This document shows, piece after piece, positions 1 through 10,877 of a DNA stretch of 64,000 nt. The first letter of the stretch is position 1, and each line of letters begins with the position of its first letter. Made by a program: the position numbers and the translations under genes. This DNA is from Achaetomium macrosporum (taxonomy: Eukaryota > Ascomycota > Sordariomycetes > Sordariales > Chaetomiaceae). The notes beneath the pieces were generated by a model. That model was not told the DNA's origin and made no database searches. It saw nothing but the letters and a program-made list of their open reading frames with translations. The stretch spans positions 1 to 64,000 of the forward strand of contig MU860004.1 in NCBI GenBank assembly GCA_033296875.1. The letters are read 5' to 3'.

Positions 1-680
1 GGGGGGAGGAGGGAGAGGCGGAGTAAAATTGGCAACCAAATCAATCTTATTCTGTCTCCTAATATACGAGTCTGGTTGATATCGATGTTTGCTGTACGGC
101 TTTTTTTGGCTAGAGGGAGTCAGGGTAGTTTGGCGGACGACTGTTTTGACCATTGGGAGCTCTCATACCTCGGGTAAGCTCGGGCTAACATTAAACTCAG
201 CATTCACACCGAGACAGCAAGATTGGGCAAGTGAATTTAAGTGTCGTCCGCGATACTACACCGCCACGTGGGCACTTTCCGAGCTGTCAGTGGTGTCAAC
301 AGGGACTCAGTCCGGACGGCGGGGCCCCGTTCTATTGCGATGTTACATGCAACGCCCTTTCTAAGGTGGCCGGACGAACTTGCATCTGTCATGGCTTCTA
401 TCTTTACGACTCGGCTTAAATCTCGTCGCGAACTCATCCCGTAAGCCGGCTGAGCAGCGAGCCAAACTCAGTTCCGACTCAGATGCAATGTGAAAGTTAA
501 AAAGATCGACGAGCCATGGAGAGAGATGGCTGCTTCTTCCACCAGGCCAGCGACGGGTTGACATGCGACGTTGAGACCAGACGCGGCGCTCTTTAGTATT
601 GCTTCCCTCTCTTCCTTGTCCGACTCTCGACAAACCAACCTCCTCTTCGCAAGCTTCTTGGCGCCAACGGCCAAATCACG
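1..680. other. intergenic region upstream of the sialidase gene
   Basis: No convincing coding segment is seen; short frames here lack protein-like composition. The first 25 bases are purine-rich. The last 100 bases before the sialidase start are pyrimidine-rich, as is common in fungal 5' leaders. Confidence 0.5.
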
Positions 681-1970
681 ATGCGTTGGCTGCAGGGCAT
701 CGCGCTCTGGGCGCTCTTTGCCCCCTTTTCACACGCCAAGGTGGATGACCCGGCCGGCGACGCTGCTCAATATCACAAAGAGTTCGTGTTGTTCCGCAGT
801 GCCAACATGGCATCCCCGGACAAGCTCGCCAGCGGCATCGGCTTCCATTCGTTCCGCATCCCGGCTGTGGTACGGACGAGCACCGGCCGTATTTTGGCAT
901 TCAGCGAAGGCAGGCGCCACAGTAACCGGGACTTTGGCGACATCAACCTGGTGTACAAGCGCACGAAGACGACCACCAACAATGGCGACGCCCCGGGCGA
1001 CTGGGAACCCCTGCAAGAGGTGGTTGGCTCCGGCTCCGGGACATGGGGCAACCCAACCCCCGTCGTGGACGGCAACACGATTTACCTGTTCATGTCCTGG
1101 AATGGAGCCGACTACAGCCAGAACGGCGGTGACAAGCTGCCTGACGGCACTATCACCAAGAAGATCGACAGCACGTGGGCGGGTCGCAGACATCTGTACT
1201 TGACGGTCAGCAAGGATGACGGCAAGACCTGGTCCAAGCCCGAGGATCTCACCAAACAACTGACGCCAGACGGCCGGGCATGTAAGCGACAGCCCCAAGA
1301 CAGCGACTTTGCCCGCAAATCATGACATTGACTGACATTGGTAGGGGATGCGGTCGGCCCCGGTAACGGCATCGTGCTCACCACAGGAGAACTCGTGGTG
1401 CCGGCTCAGGGCAGGAATCTCATCGGTCGAGGCACCCCCGGCAACCGCACCTGGTCCGTCCAGCTCCTTCCCGGCGGCGGATCCGAGGGCACCATTGCGC
1501 AGACGCCCGACGGCAAGCTCTACCGCAATGACAGGCCCGGTGGTAGCGGCGAGTATCGTCGCGTGGCGCGCGGGACCCTCACCAGCTTCGGCTCCTTCGC
1601 TGACGACACGGGCCTTCCCGACCCGCAGTGCGAGGGCTCGGTGCTCTTCTACAACCAGAAAGACTCCGGGCCGTCGCGCATGATCTTCCTGAACTCGGCC
1701 AGCAAGGACAGCCGACGATCCATGCGCGTGCGGATCAGCTATGACAAGGACGCGGCCAAGTGGACTTATGGCCGCGAGCTGAGCGACGCCCCCGTGTCCG
1801 GCGCCGGCTATGAGGGCGGGTATTCGAGCATGTGCAAGACGGCCGACTACAAGATCGGGGCGCTGGTGGAGAGCGACTTCTACAATGACAAGGGAGGCGG
1901 GAACTCGTACCGTGCCATCATCTGGCGCAAGTTTAACCTCTCCTGGATTATCAACGGGCCGCGCAACTAG
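681..1970 (+). CDS. secreted exo-alpha-sialidase (GH33), possibly a KDNase
   Basis: Two exons, 681-1281 and 1345-1970, joined through a 63-nt GT-AG intron (phase 1), give 408 residues. The N-terminus is a clear signal peptide ending near SHA, so the enzyme is secreted. Family marks visible: the FRIP motif (SFRIPAVV) carrying the first arginine of the carboxylate-binding triad, an Asp-box SKDDGKTW late in exon 1, a glutamate in QCEGSVL, further arginines in exon 2, and the AGYEGGYSSM segment with the expected Tyr/Glu pair. Sialidases release terminal sialic acids from glycoconjugates. Fungal members of this compact secreted type, such as the Aspergillus fumigatus enzyme, prefer KDN, so substrate preference is open. 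Exon 2 has no alternative ATG that would make sense alone, which supports the splice. Confidence 0.9.
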
Positions 1971-2485
1971 ACGGGTGATGATCTTCCTGTGTATCATTGG
2001 CACTGTATCTCATTCTTCTGCACATATTCATACCTACTTATATACGTCGGTTAGCTATCAAAGGGAATTAGACACACAGCCTTCAAAAGCTTGGACTCCC
2101 CGCGGTTTAATCAGACCTAAACATACAACTCCTTCTTGAGCTGCCAACTAGGGCCACTGGCACAGCCAGAATTCTCATGAGATACTCAACTAGTAACTAC
2201 CTAAACATGGTGCTTCCCATCACACCTTCCACATTTCGAAGTTTAAGCACTACTAACTTGACTACCGTACCGTGCGTACGTGCATGTAGCCTGGGAATTT
2301 ATAACCATCACAGTTAAAGTGTTTGCACGTTGTCTTGCCATCTACTGAAATTCTATTGAAAATTATCATATGGATCATACCAGATGCTCTCTCACTGGCT
2401 TCAAGTGTCAATCATCGATTCTTGTTTACTACCGTAGCACTAAGGTACCGATCAATCGGTGGGCCATTAGAGGGAATGCCTTCCA
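1971..2485. other. intergenic region, convergent 3' ends
   Basis: AT-richer than the neighbouring genes. It holds the 3' ends of the sialidase gene (+) and of the small membrane protein (-). I see no gene or repeat. Confidence 0.4.
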
Positions 2486-3460
2486 TCATGATAGATTCCC
2501 GGCCTTCGCTGGCCTGTAGCTGCCCACCATCGAATCCTTCATGATCGACCAAAACGATGCTCGCGTGACCACCCTCATGCATGCCTGCTTGATATCCGCT
2601 TCCGTGTAGCTGTTGCGAGAGAGGCGGAAGATGTGATAGCACTGTTTGAGCGAGCAGCATCTGCCAAAATTCAAAGAGGTAAGCGAACGTTGAATTTCAA
2701 GCCGAGTCAGCAACTACTACTAGTAGTACCGTGACCTAGACTTACAACGCAGCGAACGCAAAGGAGGTGCAGACAATGGTCATGTCGTATATATCTGCCT
2801 CGTGTGTCTTCGGAAGACATTTTCGCGAACCCCATTTACTACCGCACCGAATGAGCTTTCCCTGAGGGTCCCTTTCGTCGTAATGCTCCCGGGTCAATGC
2901 GAGCACCGTGAAGCCGTAGAGGGAAGCCGCCAACAACAGCGCTGGAGAGACCACAAGGATGATCATGAATAGCTGGGATGGCAGTGGGCTGGTGAGTGAC
3001 CTCGGTCGGACCACGCGATGGGCCGCTAGGAGGATGTGAACGATGGCCTTGAGTAATTTGATTACCCCACGATTGTCAGCAAGACAGCATTTTATACAAC
3101 CAAGTCATCAAATGCACACAGGTGAAGGCGAGAAAGTCAATCATTGAAAGATGAGCTGAATGAAAAGGCACTCACGCAGCCAAGACCATAGGCTGCAAAG
3201 GGGAAAAATGTTGAGCTGGTTCCCGTCGAAGATACGATTCGAGCTGCAGAGCCAAGCATCGGGATGCTGAAGAAACAGCGGACCGCAGCGCAGAGGTTTG
3301 AGTTTGCGTAGAGATCCCAGATTGGCTTGGGCCCATGATTGCCATGAGGAGGCGTTGACTCAAGGGCGCGAGCGGTTTCGTCAATTTCAAGTTCGGACAC
3401 GGTCGCTGGCGGCTGCGCTTTCAGCATGCTCCTAGACTCTTCGTCGGACTTCATCGTCAC
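2486..3460 (-). CDS. small putative multi-membrane protein, three exons
   Basis: Model: exons 3460-3176, 3047-2746 and 2660-2486, total 253 residues. The first junction keeps phase 0. The second uses a perfect GTAAGT donor, a CTGAC branch point and a TTTTGGCAG acceptor (phase 2). The N-terminal 45 residues are acidic and polar. Hydrophobic stretches follow in exon 1 (around CFFSIPMLGSAARIV and the FFPFAAYGLG end), in exon 2 (FMIILVVSPALLLAASLYG) and at the exon 2 end (TIVCTSFAFAAL), so about four membrane segments are likely. I do not recognise the family. If the second intron is not used, the protein stops at 2742. The foldback element at 3717-4584 lies about 250 bp upstream of the start, within the likely promoter. 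Confidence 0.5.
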
Positions 3461-3716
3461 CTAGATGTACAGTGTCATTTCTGGCACGATGGACGGTGAG
3501 AGTCTGATTTTTGCATGAATTTGGTTGAGGTTCTTGATACATTCCTGGGGTACATAGCATTCAGCCGTTGGCTCGCCAGCCACCAAGCGTCTAGTGCCGA
3601 GAGTTTTGGAGGGAGCCGAGCTGAGTCTCCCGTTCGCAGATCTTATCCTGTCAGTCACTAGCTTCCGCGGGTCATCATCATTCCGAAGCTCGACAAGCTG
3701 TGGCTTTCTCACGCTG

Positions 3717-4584
3717 CTGTCAGCGGAAATACCAAGTCGCCTTGGCATGCAACACGCAGAGGCAGGCAACCCACCCAAATGCCAGACAGCCAGAAAGCCA
3801 GACAGTGGCATACATGCAGTATGTTGAAGCCGTAGATATGGCCAAAAATACCGTCAAATGGCTATTCCAGGCGTTTTGACGCATTTGTCGCAATGCCATT
3901 GTGCATACTGCATTGCTTACCTAGTAATAAGCCACGCATACGGCCGCGCCTGCCTGGGCTCGCGTTGGCTAGGTTCGCGATGCGGTATGTTGGCTGGCTT
4001 CGCGTTGTGGTATGTTGACTGGGTTCGTGATATAGTATATTGACTGGGTTCGTGATATAGTATATCGACTGGGTTCGTGGTGCCTGGGCTCGTGTTGACT
4101 GGCTTTGTGATGCGGTATGTTGACTAGGTTCGCGTTGGCTGGGTTGGTGATACAGTATGTTAGCCATTCCTGGTGTTTTGACGTATTTGTTGCGAGCCTA
4201 GTTAACATACCGCATCACGAATCCAATCAACATACCGTATCACAAACCCAGGCAACGCGAGCCCAGGCAATGTGAGCCTAGTCAACATACTGCATCGTGA
4301 AGCCAGTCAACATACCGCATCACGAACCTAGCCAACGCGAGCCCAGGCAGGCGCGGCCGTATGCGTGGCTTATTACTAGGTAAGCAATGCAGTATGCACA
4401 ATGGCATTGCGACAAATGCGTCAAAACGCCTGGAATAGCCATTTGACGGTATTTTTGGCCATATCTACGGCTTCAACATACTGCATGTATGCCACTGTCT
4501 GGCTTTCTGGCTGTCTGGCATTTGGGTGGGTTGCCTGCCTCTGCGTGTTGCATGCCAAGGCGACTTGGTGATTTCCGCTCACAG
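3717..4584. repeat. foldback (long inverted-repeat) element
   Basis: Two near-identical arms of about 260 bp face each other: left about 3717-3982, right about 4317-4584. The outer tips read CTGTCAGCGG (left) and, on the reverse strand, CTGTGAGCGG (right). Over the outer 250 bp I see only a base change at the tip and a small indel (ATACC versus ATCACC). The roughly 330-bp spacer is built of degenerate 25-bp repeats and continues the palindrome less exactly. There is no transposase frame. The structure resembles a foldback-type non-autonomous DNA element or MITE; no target duplication is obvious. Confidence 0.8.
3983..4316. repeat. degenerate 25-bp minisatellite inside the foldback element
   Basis: Units related to GACTGGGTTCGTGATATAGT recur on the left half in forward orientation and on the right half in reverse complement. 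Near 4163-4196 there is a decayed copy of an arm segment (arm GGCGTTTTGACGCATTTGTC, core GGTGTTTTGACGTATTTGTT), differing by C-to-T changes. Confidence 0.65.
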
Positions 4585-4688
4585 TGGAACTCGCAGTGTC
4601 TGAGGTTAATTCTAACCTCCGAGTCTACGACACTTCAGCAGGCGTCAAGGTCTTTTTCTTCTTAAATTTTTCTTTTCTTTTTTCCCTC

Positions 4689-7018
4689 TCAGATGTACAT
4701 CTTGTCAAAGCCGATAGTCTCCCATTTCCCCGTTTCCGTATTCAGGGTGATGTTCGTCCCCGTCGTGGTGCCTCCGCGCAGGTATCCTGCCTCAACGTTT
4801 CCGCCAGCAACGGGCCGCGAGAGGTGGTTCTTGCCAGCTGAGACTGTGAAGTTGGCCAGCGGAAGATCCCACGCATTGCGAGTCGCAACGCTCGGCGAAC
4901 CTAACGGCATACAATCGTTAGTGCTTCATTGCAGCCTCAATCCCCCCTTGGGCCTCGAACTTACCATAAAACTGCGCAAGAACCCTGTCACGCCGGATCG
5001 AGAGAAGAAAGTAACCCCGGTAGTACCCCTCTTGCCACTGTAGCACCTCGTTCTGCTCTACCCGAGCGCGTGCGGCATCTCTCGCCTTGAGGATGGGACC
5101 GCTCACGCCGCCGGAGCTGACGGCTGTGCCAGCAAACTCGACGCCGATGGACCCTTCTCCCGTCGTGTAGTCGTAGCCCTTCTCGCCCAGCCACGCGATA
5201 TCGCTGACCCAGTTCTGGTGGCTGTCACCTGCAAGGAAGATGTTGTTGCCAATCTTGTTGTCGTAGAGGTGCTGCAGCGTCCTGTTTCGGTTGGCAATGT
5301 ATTCCTGTGTACGAGCGTGACGTCAGCTGAGAATCCGATCATCGACAAGCGGTGCCGAAAGGATTATGCTCTCGTACATTCCAATTGTCTCCACTAAAGC
5401 CGAACGACTCAACAATTTGCGCGAATATAATCTGGCTCCCAATGACTCTCCAGGTGGCGCCGCGCTCGGAGGACCGGCTGAGCTGCTTGTAGAACCAGTT
5501 CTCCTGGCGCGACCCCATCAGCGAGCGCGAGGCATCGTTGCGGATGAGGTCGATGTAGTCGTCATTCCAACCTAAGCTGGTAATGCTGCGGTCGTAGTTG
5601 CGCGTGTCAAGGATGATCAGGTCGAACAGCTTGCCCATCTGGAAGGACCGCCAGATGCGGAGGTTGTCGTCGAGGTCCACCTGTCGGATCGGCATCCACT
5701 CAAAGTAGGCCCTGACAGCATTCATCTTGCGCTGATCGACGCTGATGGATGGACCATCCGTGCGGAATGACTCTTCGGTGTTGTTCAGGCCGCTGAACCC
5801 ATCTCTGTAGCCGTTATTCGCGACCTCTACGTTGACCCAAGATTAGAAACTAATGGACCATGGATAGACGTCGGGGGTTGGAGATTCATAATTACCGTGA
5901 TCATCCCACGTCGGAATCCAAGCAAAGTTCTGGGCCAGGAGTTGCAAGTCCGGATCGGTACGGTACTGTTTGTGCTGGTTAGTCCATCTCTCTCTATAAA
6001 GGGCCAGCCATGAGAACTGAGCGGCTCACAGACCTGTCCATGGCGAGTCCTGTAGTCCCACAAACTGAAGAGGATCCTTGGTGGGTTATGAGCGCGCTTT
6101 CCGAGCTGGGCACCTTCGTAGATATAATCTCCCAGATGCACCTTACTTTGTTTAGCTCCCCTTCGCGCAAACACTGTCCCAGTGAGTTCGGAGCTTACCA
6201 CATAGTCGTGTTCGTCCTTCCGCGCTGCATTGCCGTATGCGTTGAAGTAACCATTCGCTGGACTTCAAGTTAACAAGCAGTAGCTTAGCGTTGACTCTTC
6301 GCAAAGTAAACTTACGATAATTGCTGCACGAGAACACGGCTAGCTTGAGCTCCTCTAGATTTGCATTGGCGGAGGGTGCTGTCTTGGTCCGTCCCACCGG
6401 GCTGGTAAAGTTAGAGCCGCAGATCGTGAACTGGTAGTTGTACATGGTAAACGGTTTCAGACCGCCCGCCTCGACCTGTCTGCCCGTCAACATTGGGCGG
6501 ATTCAAAACCAAATCATCGGTCAGATAGGTAGTCTACAAACCTTGATAGTATAATCAATGTCACTCGTCGTGTAAGCAGTGCCCTTGGATACAATACGGC
6601 CACTGCTGGCACCGTTTCTTCGCCGACCCGCGGACACAGCCTCCCAAACCTTCCACTCGACGCAGATCGGGTGAGGATCGACTTTGATGTACTTCTCGGT
6701 CTCGTGGTTGTAAAGAGCAACGGTTCCCTCCACCGTGACGTTGCTAGAGTCGGACGCCTGAGACGGCGCAACTCGAGTCCAGAGGATGACACTGTCGGGA
6801 TAGGGGTCGCCTGATGCGATACCATGGGTGAAGTTCAGCTCGGATGGCTTGTATGGCACAGCACCGCGCTTCAAACTCCGGCGAGACACCACCGGGACGT
6901 CGATGCCGAGGTTGACATGGCGTCGCGATGGGCTGTCGTAGTTGAGGTTGCCATCGAACGAGGCAGATATCAGCGGCGCTGATAGGACCGCGATGCTCAG
7001 AATTGACAAGATAAGCAT
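4689..7018 (-). CDS. phoD-like: secreted PhoD-like alkaline phosphatase/phosphodiesterase
   Basis: Eight exons (7018-6542, 6475-6316, 6257-6199, 6141-6034, 5965-5896, 5826-5378, 5304-4965, 4900-4689) splice with matching phases to 624 residues. A signal peptide covers the first 20 residues. An N-terminal Ig-like domain (ITHGIASGDP-type stretch through VEAGGLKPFTMYNY) precedes the metallophosphatase domain. Motifs in order: CSNYPNGYFN (about 208-217), HLGDYIYE (234-241), WDDHE (288-292), LDTRNYDR (364-371) and AGDSHQNW (466-473), the usual PhoD metal ligands. Exons are unusually many and short in the catalytic core. The product is expected to hydrolyse phosphomonoesters or diesters outside the cell; the exact substrate cannot be told from sequence. 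Confidence 0.93.
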
Positions 7019-9086
7019 GGTGAATTCGAACTCCTGCCGAATGGTCTTGCGAGGTTTTACCGTCCTGGACCGTGGTGTCGACGTTGGAACTTATATCACA
7101 TCCGCAGGGCTAATACAATATATTATTTTTGTATCGTCACCCCTCACCCTCGGTCAATCATTATGGCAGCCGTCTGGTGTTACACATCCTCCTTCCTAGA
7201 TAATGACCTTGCCTCATCGGGAATCCATACATACATAGTGAGACGAGGTTGGCACAACCCCATGCTGGCCAGTCGCTGTCGAGCAGTAGTACACGGGTTC
7301 TGCATTGCACAGGCGATGATGCAACTGCACTTAGCGAGCCATATTCGAGACAACGTGAAGTGGTGCTCATGATTTATTGGACATTATACCCAACGTTAAA
7401 ATGCGGGGACTCTCATCAAATCCGACCTTGGAAGGTACCTTAGCTACCAGGGCGGGTAACACTGCAGTTCGGCACGGTAATACCGACTCCCTCCTGTATA
7501 CTGTAGTGAAAAGAGCCAAGAGAAGGTCCATGACAATCTTCATCAAGCTTTCTCGACGCCATGGATGCTTGTCGGCCCGGACCTCCACCGTTTGCACTTT
7601 ACGCGGCGCCGGCTCAGCATGTGGTCTCGGCTGTGGCACCGGGTAGCCGACTCGGAGTACTAGTAAGGTATTAGTTGGACTTACACCTTAGGAGAGACAG
7701 GCCGATAATTTAGCCTTCTTCTTCTTCTTCTTTACTTCTCTTTTTTTATTTTCTTCCTTTACTTTTTCTTTTTTTTATTTTCTTCTTTAACTTCTTCTTT
7801 TATTATTTCTTCTTCTTCCTCTTCTTTCTTTTCTCCTTTTGTTTCTTCTTCCTTTCTCTTTCTTTTTTCTTTCTTCTCTTTCTTTTCTAATCCTTTCCTT
7901 TTAATATTCTCTTTCTTTTAACTAGTCTGATTTTATCTGCTTGACTTGTTCCTTGGGCACCAATTAAGGGAGACTTGAAGTGAGGAGTTCGGTGTACGGT
8001 TTTTTTGACCTTGGGTTGGTTGTTAAAGAGCGGCCAGTCCCTTACATTAACCGGGTCCCAGGATCTGGTCGGCACATGATTGGAGGCGGCACCGATCTCA
8101 TCATGCAAGTCGTCGGCTCCCGTCGTATGAGTGTGGGTTTGCTGTGGTTTCTGCCTCTCTGCGGCTTTATCTGCTTCTATCACAACGATCGGCAGCATTA
8201 TTATTCTCAGCACACCGCACCTGTGATGGGAGGTGATACCCAGAACAGACCAATCACCGAGGCAAGGACATCGCCACAAGAGCCTATCGCATTGCTCTTC
8301 GGATTCCGTCTTGCTCCTTCACATATCATGGGCTGTTCGAAAGATTCTCCTGCTGCGTTTCCGGGCCCGCTAGTGTCTACCACGGGGCCTGTTATGCTCA
8401 TATCGATGGAGGTGCCTTTTGGAAAAAGAAGCTCAAATGTTGAACCTTCTTTGGGGCTTTGGGCTGCCAGTGACGGGAACCTGGAAGAGGGGAAGCCGAC
8501 AGGGGTGGATGCGATTCGATCGCGGAGGATTGGCGGACTTCACAAAGCGATCCAATCATAGGGCTGGTTTTACCGCTGGCCCATCTGTGCTTCCAGGCGG
8601 CTCCAGCCAACCAGCGGACGGGACGGCCTCGCAACTCCCGTCGTTGCGTGCAAGAGCGGACGTCGGATCGCTGTCAAGGTCACTCACAGGTCGCACAGCG
8701 TGGGCGCTATTTCGGTCGAACCCTGTCCATCATGCAAGTGCAGATGTGCCTGAACGAATGCCCGGCAAGTCAGAGGCCCTTTCACACTCTGCGGCCAATG
8801 GCGACCCAATTGCCAGCAGCGCCAGTGCCGAGCCGGGCGCCCACTCGACACAGGGCCGGGCTCGCGTGCGCTGACTTTGCGTCTCAACAGCCGCTATATA
8901 CCCAGTCAGGCCTGTTGACCGTAGTGTCATGCCTCCTGCCGTCCGCCATTTGCCATCGCCAGAGTAATTGATTCCTGCGCATCTCAATCACATCGTGTTT
9001 CGGCACGGCGGAGACCATGATCCATCCTTGAAGTTGGATGTGTCACTGCGACGGCCCCCTTTTCCCCGGACCTGCCCCTCAACATC
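7019..9086. other. divergent intergenic region between the phoD-like gene and the 596-aa membrane protein gene
   Basis: About 2 kb. It holds the phoD-like promoter, a long pyrimidine tract (7714-7918) and the promoter of the next gene. Open frames around 7980-8870 have no recognisable domains and several lack ATG starts, so I do not call a gene. Confidence 0.5.
7714..7918. repeat. polypyrimidine (CTT/CT-rich) low-complexity tract
   Basis: About 205 bp composed almost only of C and T on the + strand, dominated by CTT and CTTT units with occasional A. It is a decayed microsatellite and lies in non-coding DNA. Confidence 0.9.
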
Positions 9087-10877
9087 ATGCTGTGTGGTGT
9101 GCCGGCCTATAACTCTGCCCTGCGTCTTCTGCTCGTCGCTCCCTCTTGGCCGCTGTTGTGTGCCGCCGCGCCGTGGACTGGATTCTTGTCTCGCCGACAG
9201 CTGATCTTCGACTACTCACCCGCTCCGCCGCCCGAGGAAGGTCCTCCAGCTTCGGCCGGCGCACTTCGTGACCCATCTTATCTCCCTGCTCAGATCGGCG
9301 GCATTGTTGGGGCCTACGCCCTCTCGCTGGTGCTGGTCGCCCTCCTTCTTCTTGCCTTGTCCAGGCGTCGCCGCGAGCACCTGAGGAATCGGGACCGCGA
9401 CCAAGACGACGTATACTTCGAATTCAATCCGTTTCCAGATCCGTTCCTGCTCGAATCCGAGGAGGAATATAAGAGACAGCTCGAGCAATTCCAGCTCGAA
9501 CAGCTCCAGCAGTTCCAGTTCGAACACGCGCAGAACGAGCGGTTCCAGAAGCTCTCCATCCAGACTGACTTTCCGAGGAGTCCCGTCAGGAACTTCTCGC
9601 TTCCCGCCTCCGCTTCACCCCTGAGTCCGACCAGATACGGTCCACTCAGCCCGACGAAGTCGCAGCGCTCTGCGTTTACCGAATCGTCGCCAACTTCGAC
9701 TGTCCTCGCCGCTGGCATCGATCTTTCCGTTGATCAGTCGGTCGTGAGCCGGGACAGAGCCATGGCGCAGCAACAGTTGGAAGAGATGTACAGGCATGTC
9801 ATGGAGCTGGAGCAGGCCAAGGCGGAAGGGAGGGAGTATCAGGGACCGCCGCTCCCCGCCCTGCCATCTGGCTCGGTAAGCGCAAGTCCGGCGAAGGCGG
9901 GTGTCACGAAGAAGGAGAGAAACAAGCCGTCAAACTTGAACCTTGCGCGGGACGACAGGTCGCAATCGCGGAGTTCGTCCATCTTTTCCTTCCTCAAATC
10001 CCCGCGGAAGAACAAGGCGCCAAGCGGCTTGAACATTTCGTCCCCGATCATGACACCCATGTCGGGGACCTTCCCGCGACACGACGACCAGGAGATGAAC
10101 GCCATCCCGCCTCGGCACTACGCTCCCCCCGCACCACCCCCGGTACCTTCCGATCTCCCCTTCCGCCGGGCAGCGACGGCCTCGGCCGCCGGAAGCAGCC
10201 ACCTCCCAACGCCAGACATCTCTCCCGTCAGCACGCAGAGCATCGACTCGCGCATCGACGCCGCCATCGGCCAGCCGCCGAGCCGCGCCACCCGCCGCGA
10301 GCAACGCGGCCGGGAAACCCGCAGCGACGACAAGCTGCCATCCCATTCACGCGACGTCTCCACCGCAACCAGCACGGCAGGCGAGTACGAGCCCGTGTCC
10401 GCGGCGTCAGAAAACTCCACCACCGCCCTCGTCGGCCTCCCCACATCTCCGCGTCCGGGCGTCAACCGCTTCCCCAGCCTCGACTCACTGCCCGCGTCGC
10501 CACGTCCAGGCCAGCAAACCTTCGCCCACTCGTCGACCTCTTCCTTCCCGAAACATACATCTGCCGTCCGCGAGGGCGGCACCCTCCCGCTGCGCGCGTA
10601 CGAGCCCTCGGTCAGCAGCCCGACCGCGGCGAGCTTCGCGACCAAGCAGACGGTCTTCACACGCGCCGCGCCGGGCCCGCTCTCGCCCGGCTTGCCGACG
10701 GGCATGCGCACCCCGTGGACGGGCGCGCCGGTGCCCTACACCCCGTACCAGCCCTTCTCGCCGGTCGTGCCCATCACCCCGACGGTGGTCACGCGCGCCG
10801 ATCGGAAGAGGATGAAGAAGTTCGAGCCTAAGACGCCGACTGTGGAGATGGTGAAGAGTTCGGACGAGATTTGGTAG
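9087..10877 (+). CDS. single-pass membrane protein with long Ser/Pro-rich cytoplasmic tail
   Basis: Uninterrupted 596-residue frame beginning at an ATG. The N-terminal 25 residues are hydrophobic (possible signal peptide). One strong membrane segment follows at about 70-91 (GGIVGAYALSLVLVALLLLAL), flanked by the stop-transfer cluster SRRRREHLRNR. The remainder is low-complexity. It has a Glu/Gln/Phe-rich stretch (about 128-155, possibly coiled coil), many SP/TP sites, and a basic segment SPRKNKAP. It ends in RKRMKKFEPKTP...KSSDEIW, which looks like a conserved terminal motif. The layout suggests a plasma-membrane or vacuolar adaptor whose tail is phosphorylated. I do not recognise a characterised family. 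Confidence 0.75.
   Translation: MLCGVPAYNSALRLLLVAPSWPLLCAAAPWTGFLSRRQLIFDYSPAPPPEEGPPASAGALRDPSYLPAQIGGIVGAYALSLVLVALLLLALSRRRREHLRNRDRDQDDVYFEFNPFPDPFLLESEEEYKRQLEQFQLEQLQQFQFEHAQNERFQKLSIQTDFPRSPVRNFSLPASASPLSPTRYGPLSPTKSQRSAFTESSPTSTVLAAGIDLSVDQSVVSRDRAMAQQQLEEMYRHVMELEQAKAEGREYQGPPLPALPSGSVSASPAKAGVTKKERNKPSNLNLARDDRSQSRSSSIFSFLKSPRKNKAPSGLNISSPIMTPMSGTFPRHDDQEMNAIPPRHYAPPAPPPVPSDLPFRRAATASAAGSSHLPTPDISPVSTQSIDSRIDAAIGQPPSRATRREQRGRETRSDDKLPSHSRDVSTATSTAGEYEPVSAASENSTTALVGLPTSPRPGVNRFPSLDSLPASPRPGQQTFAHSSTSSFPKHTSAVREGGTLPLRAYEPSVSSPTAASFATKQTVFTRAAPGPLSPGLPTGMRTPWTGAPVPYTPYQPFSPVVPITPTVVTRADRKRMKKFEPKTPTVEMVKSSDEIW

Noticed and set aside
7980..8874. Frames of 193 and 151 residues on the + strand
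   Set aside because: Start codons are not ATG for the first, composition is not protein-like, and no splice chain extends them.
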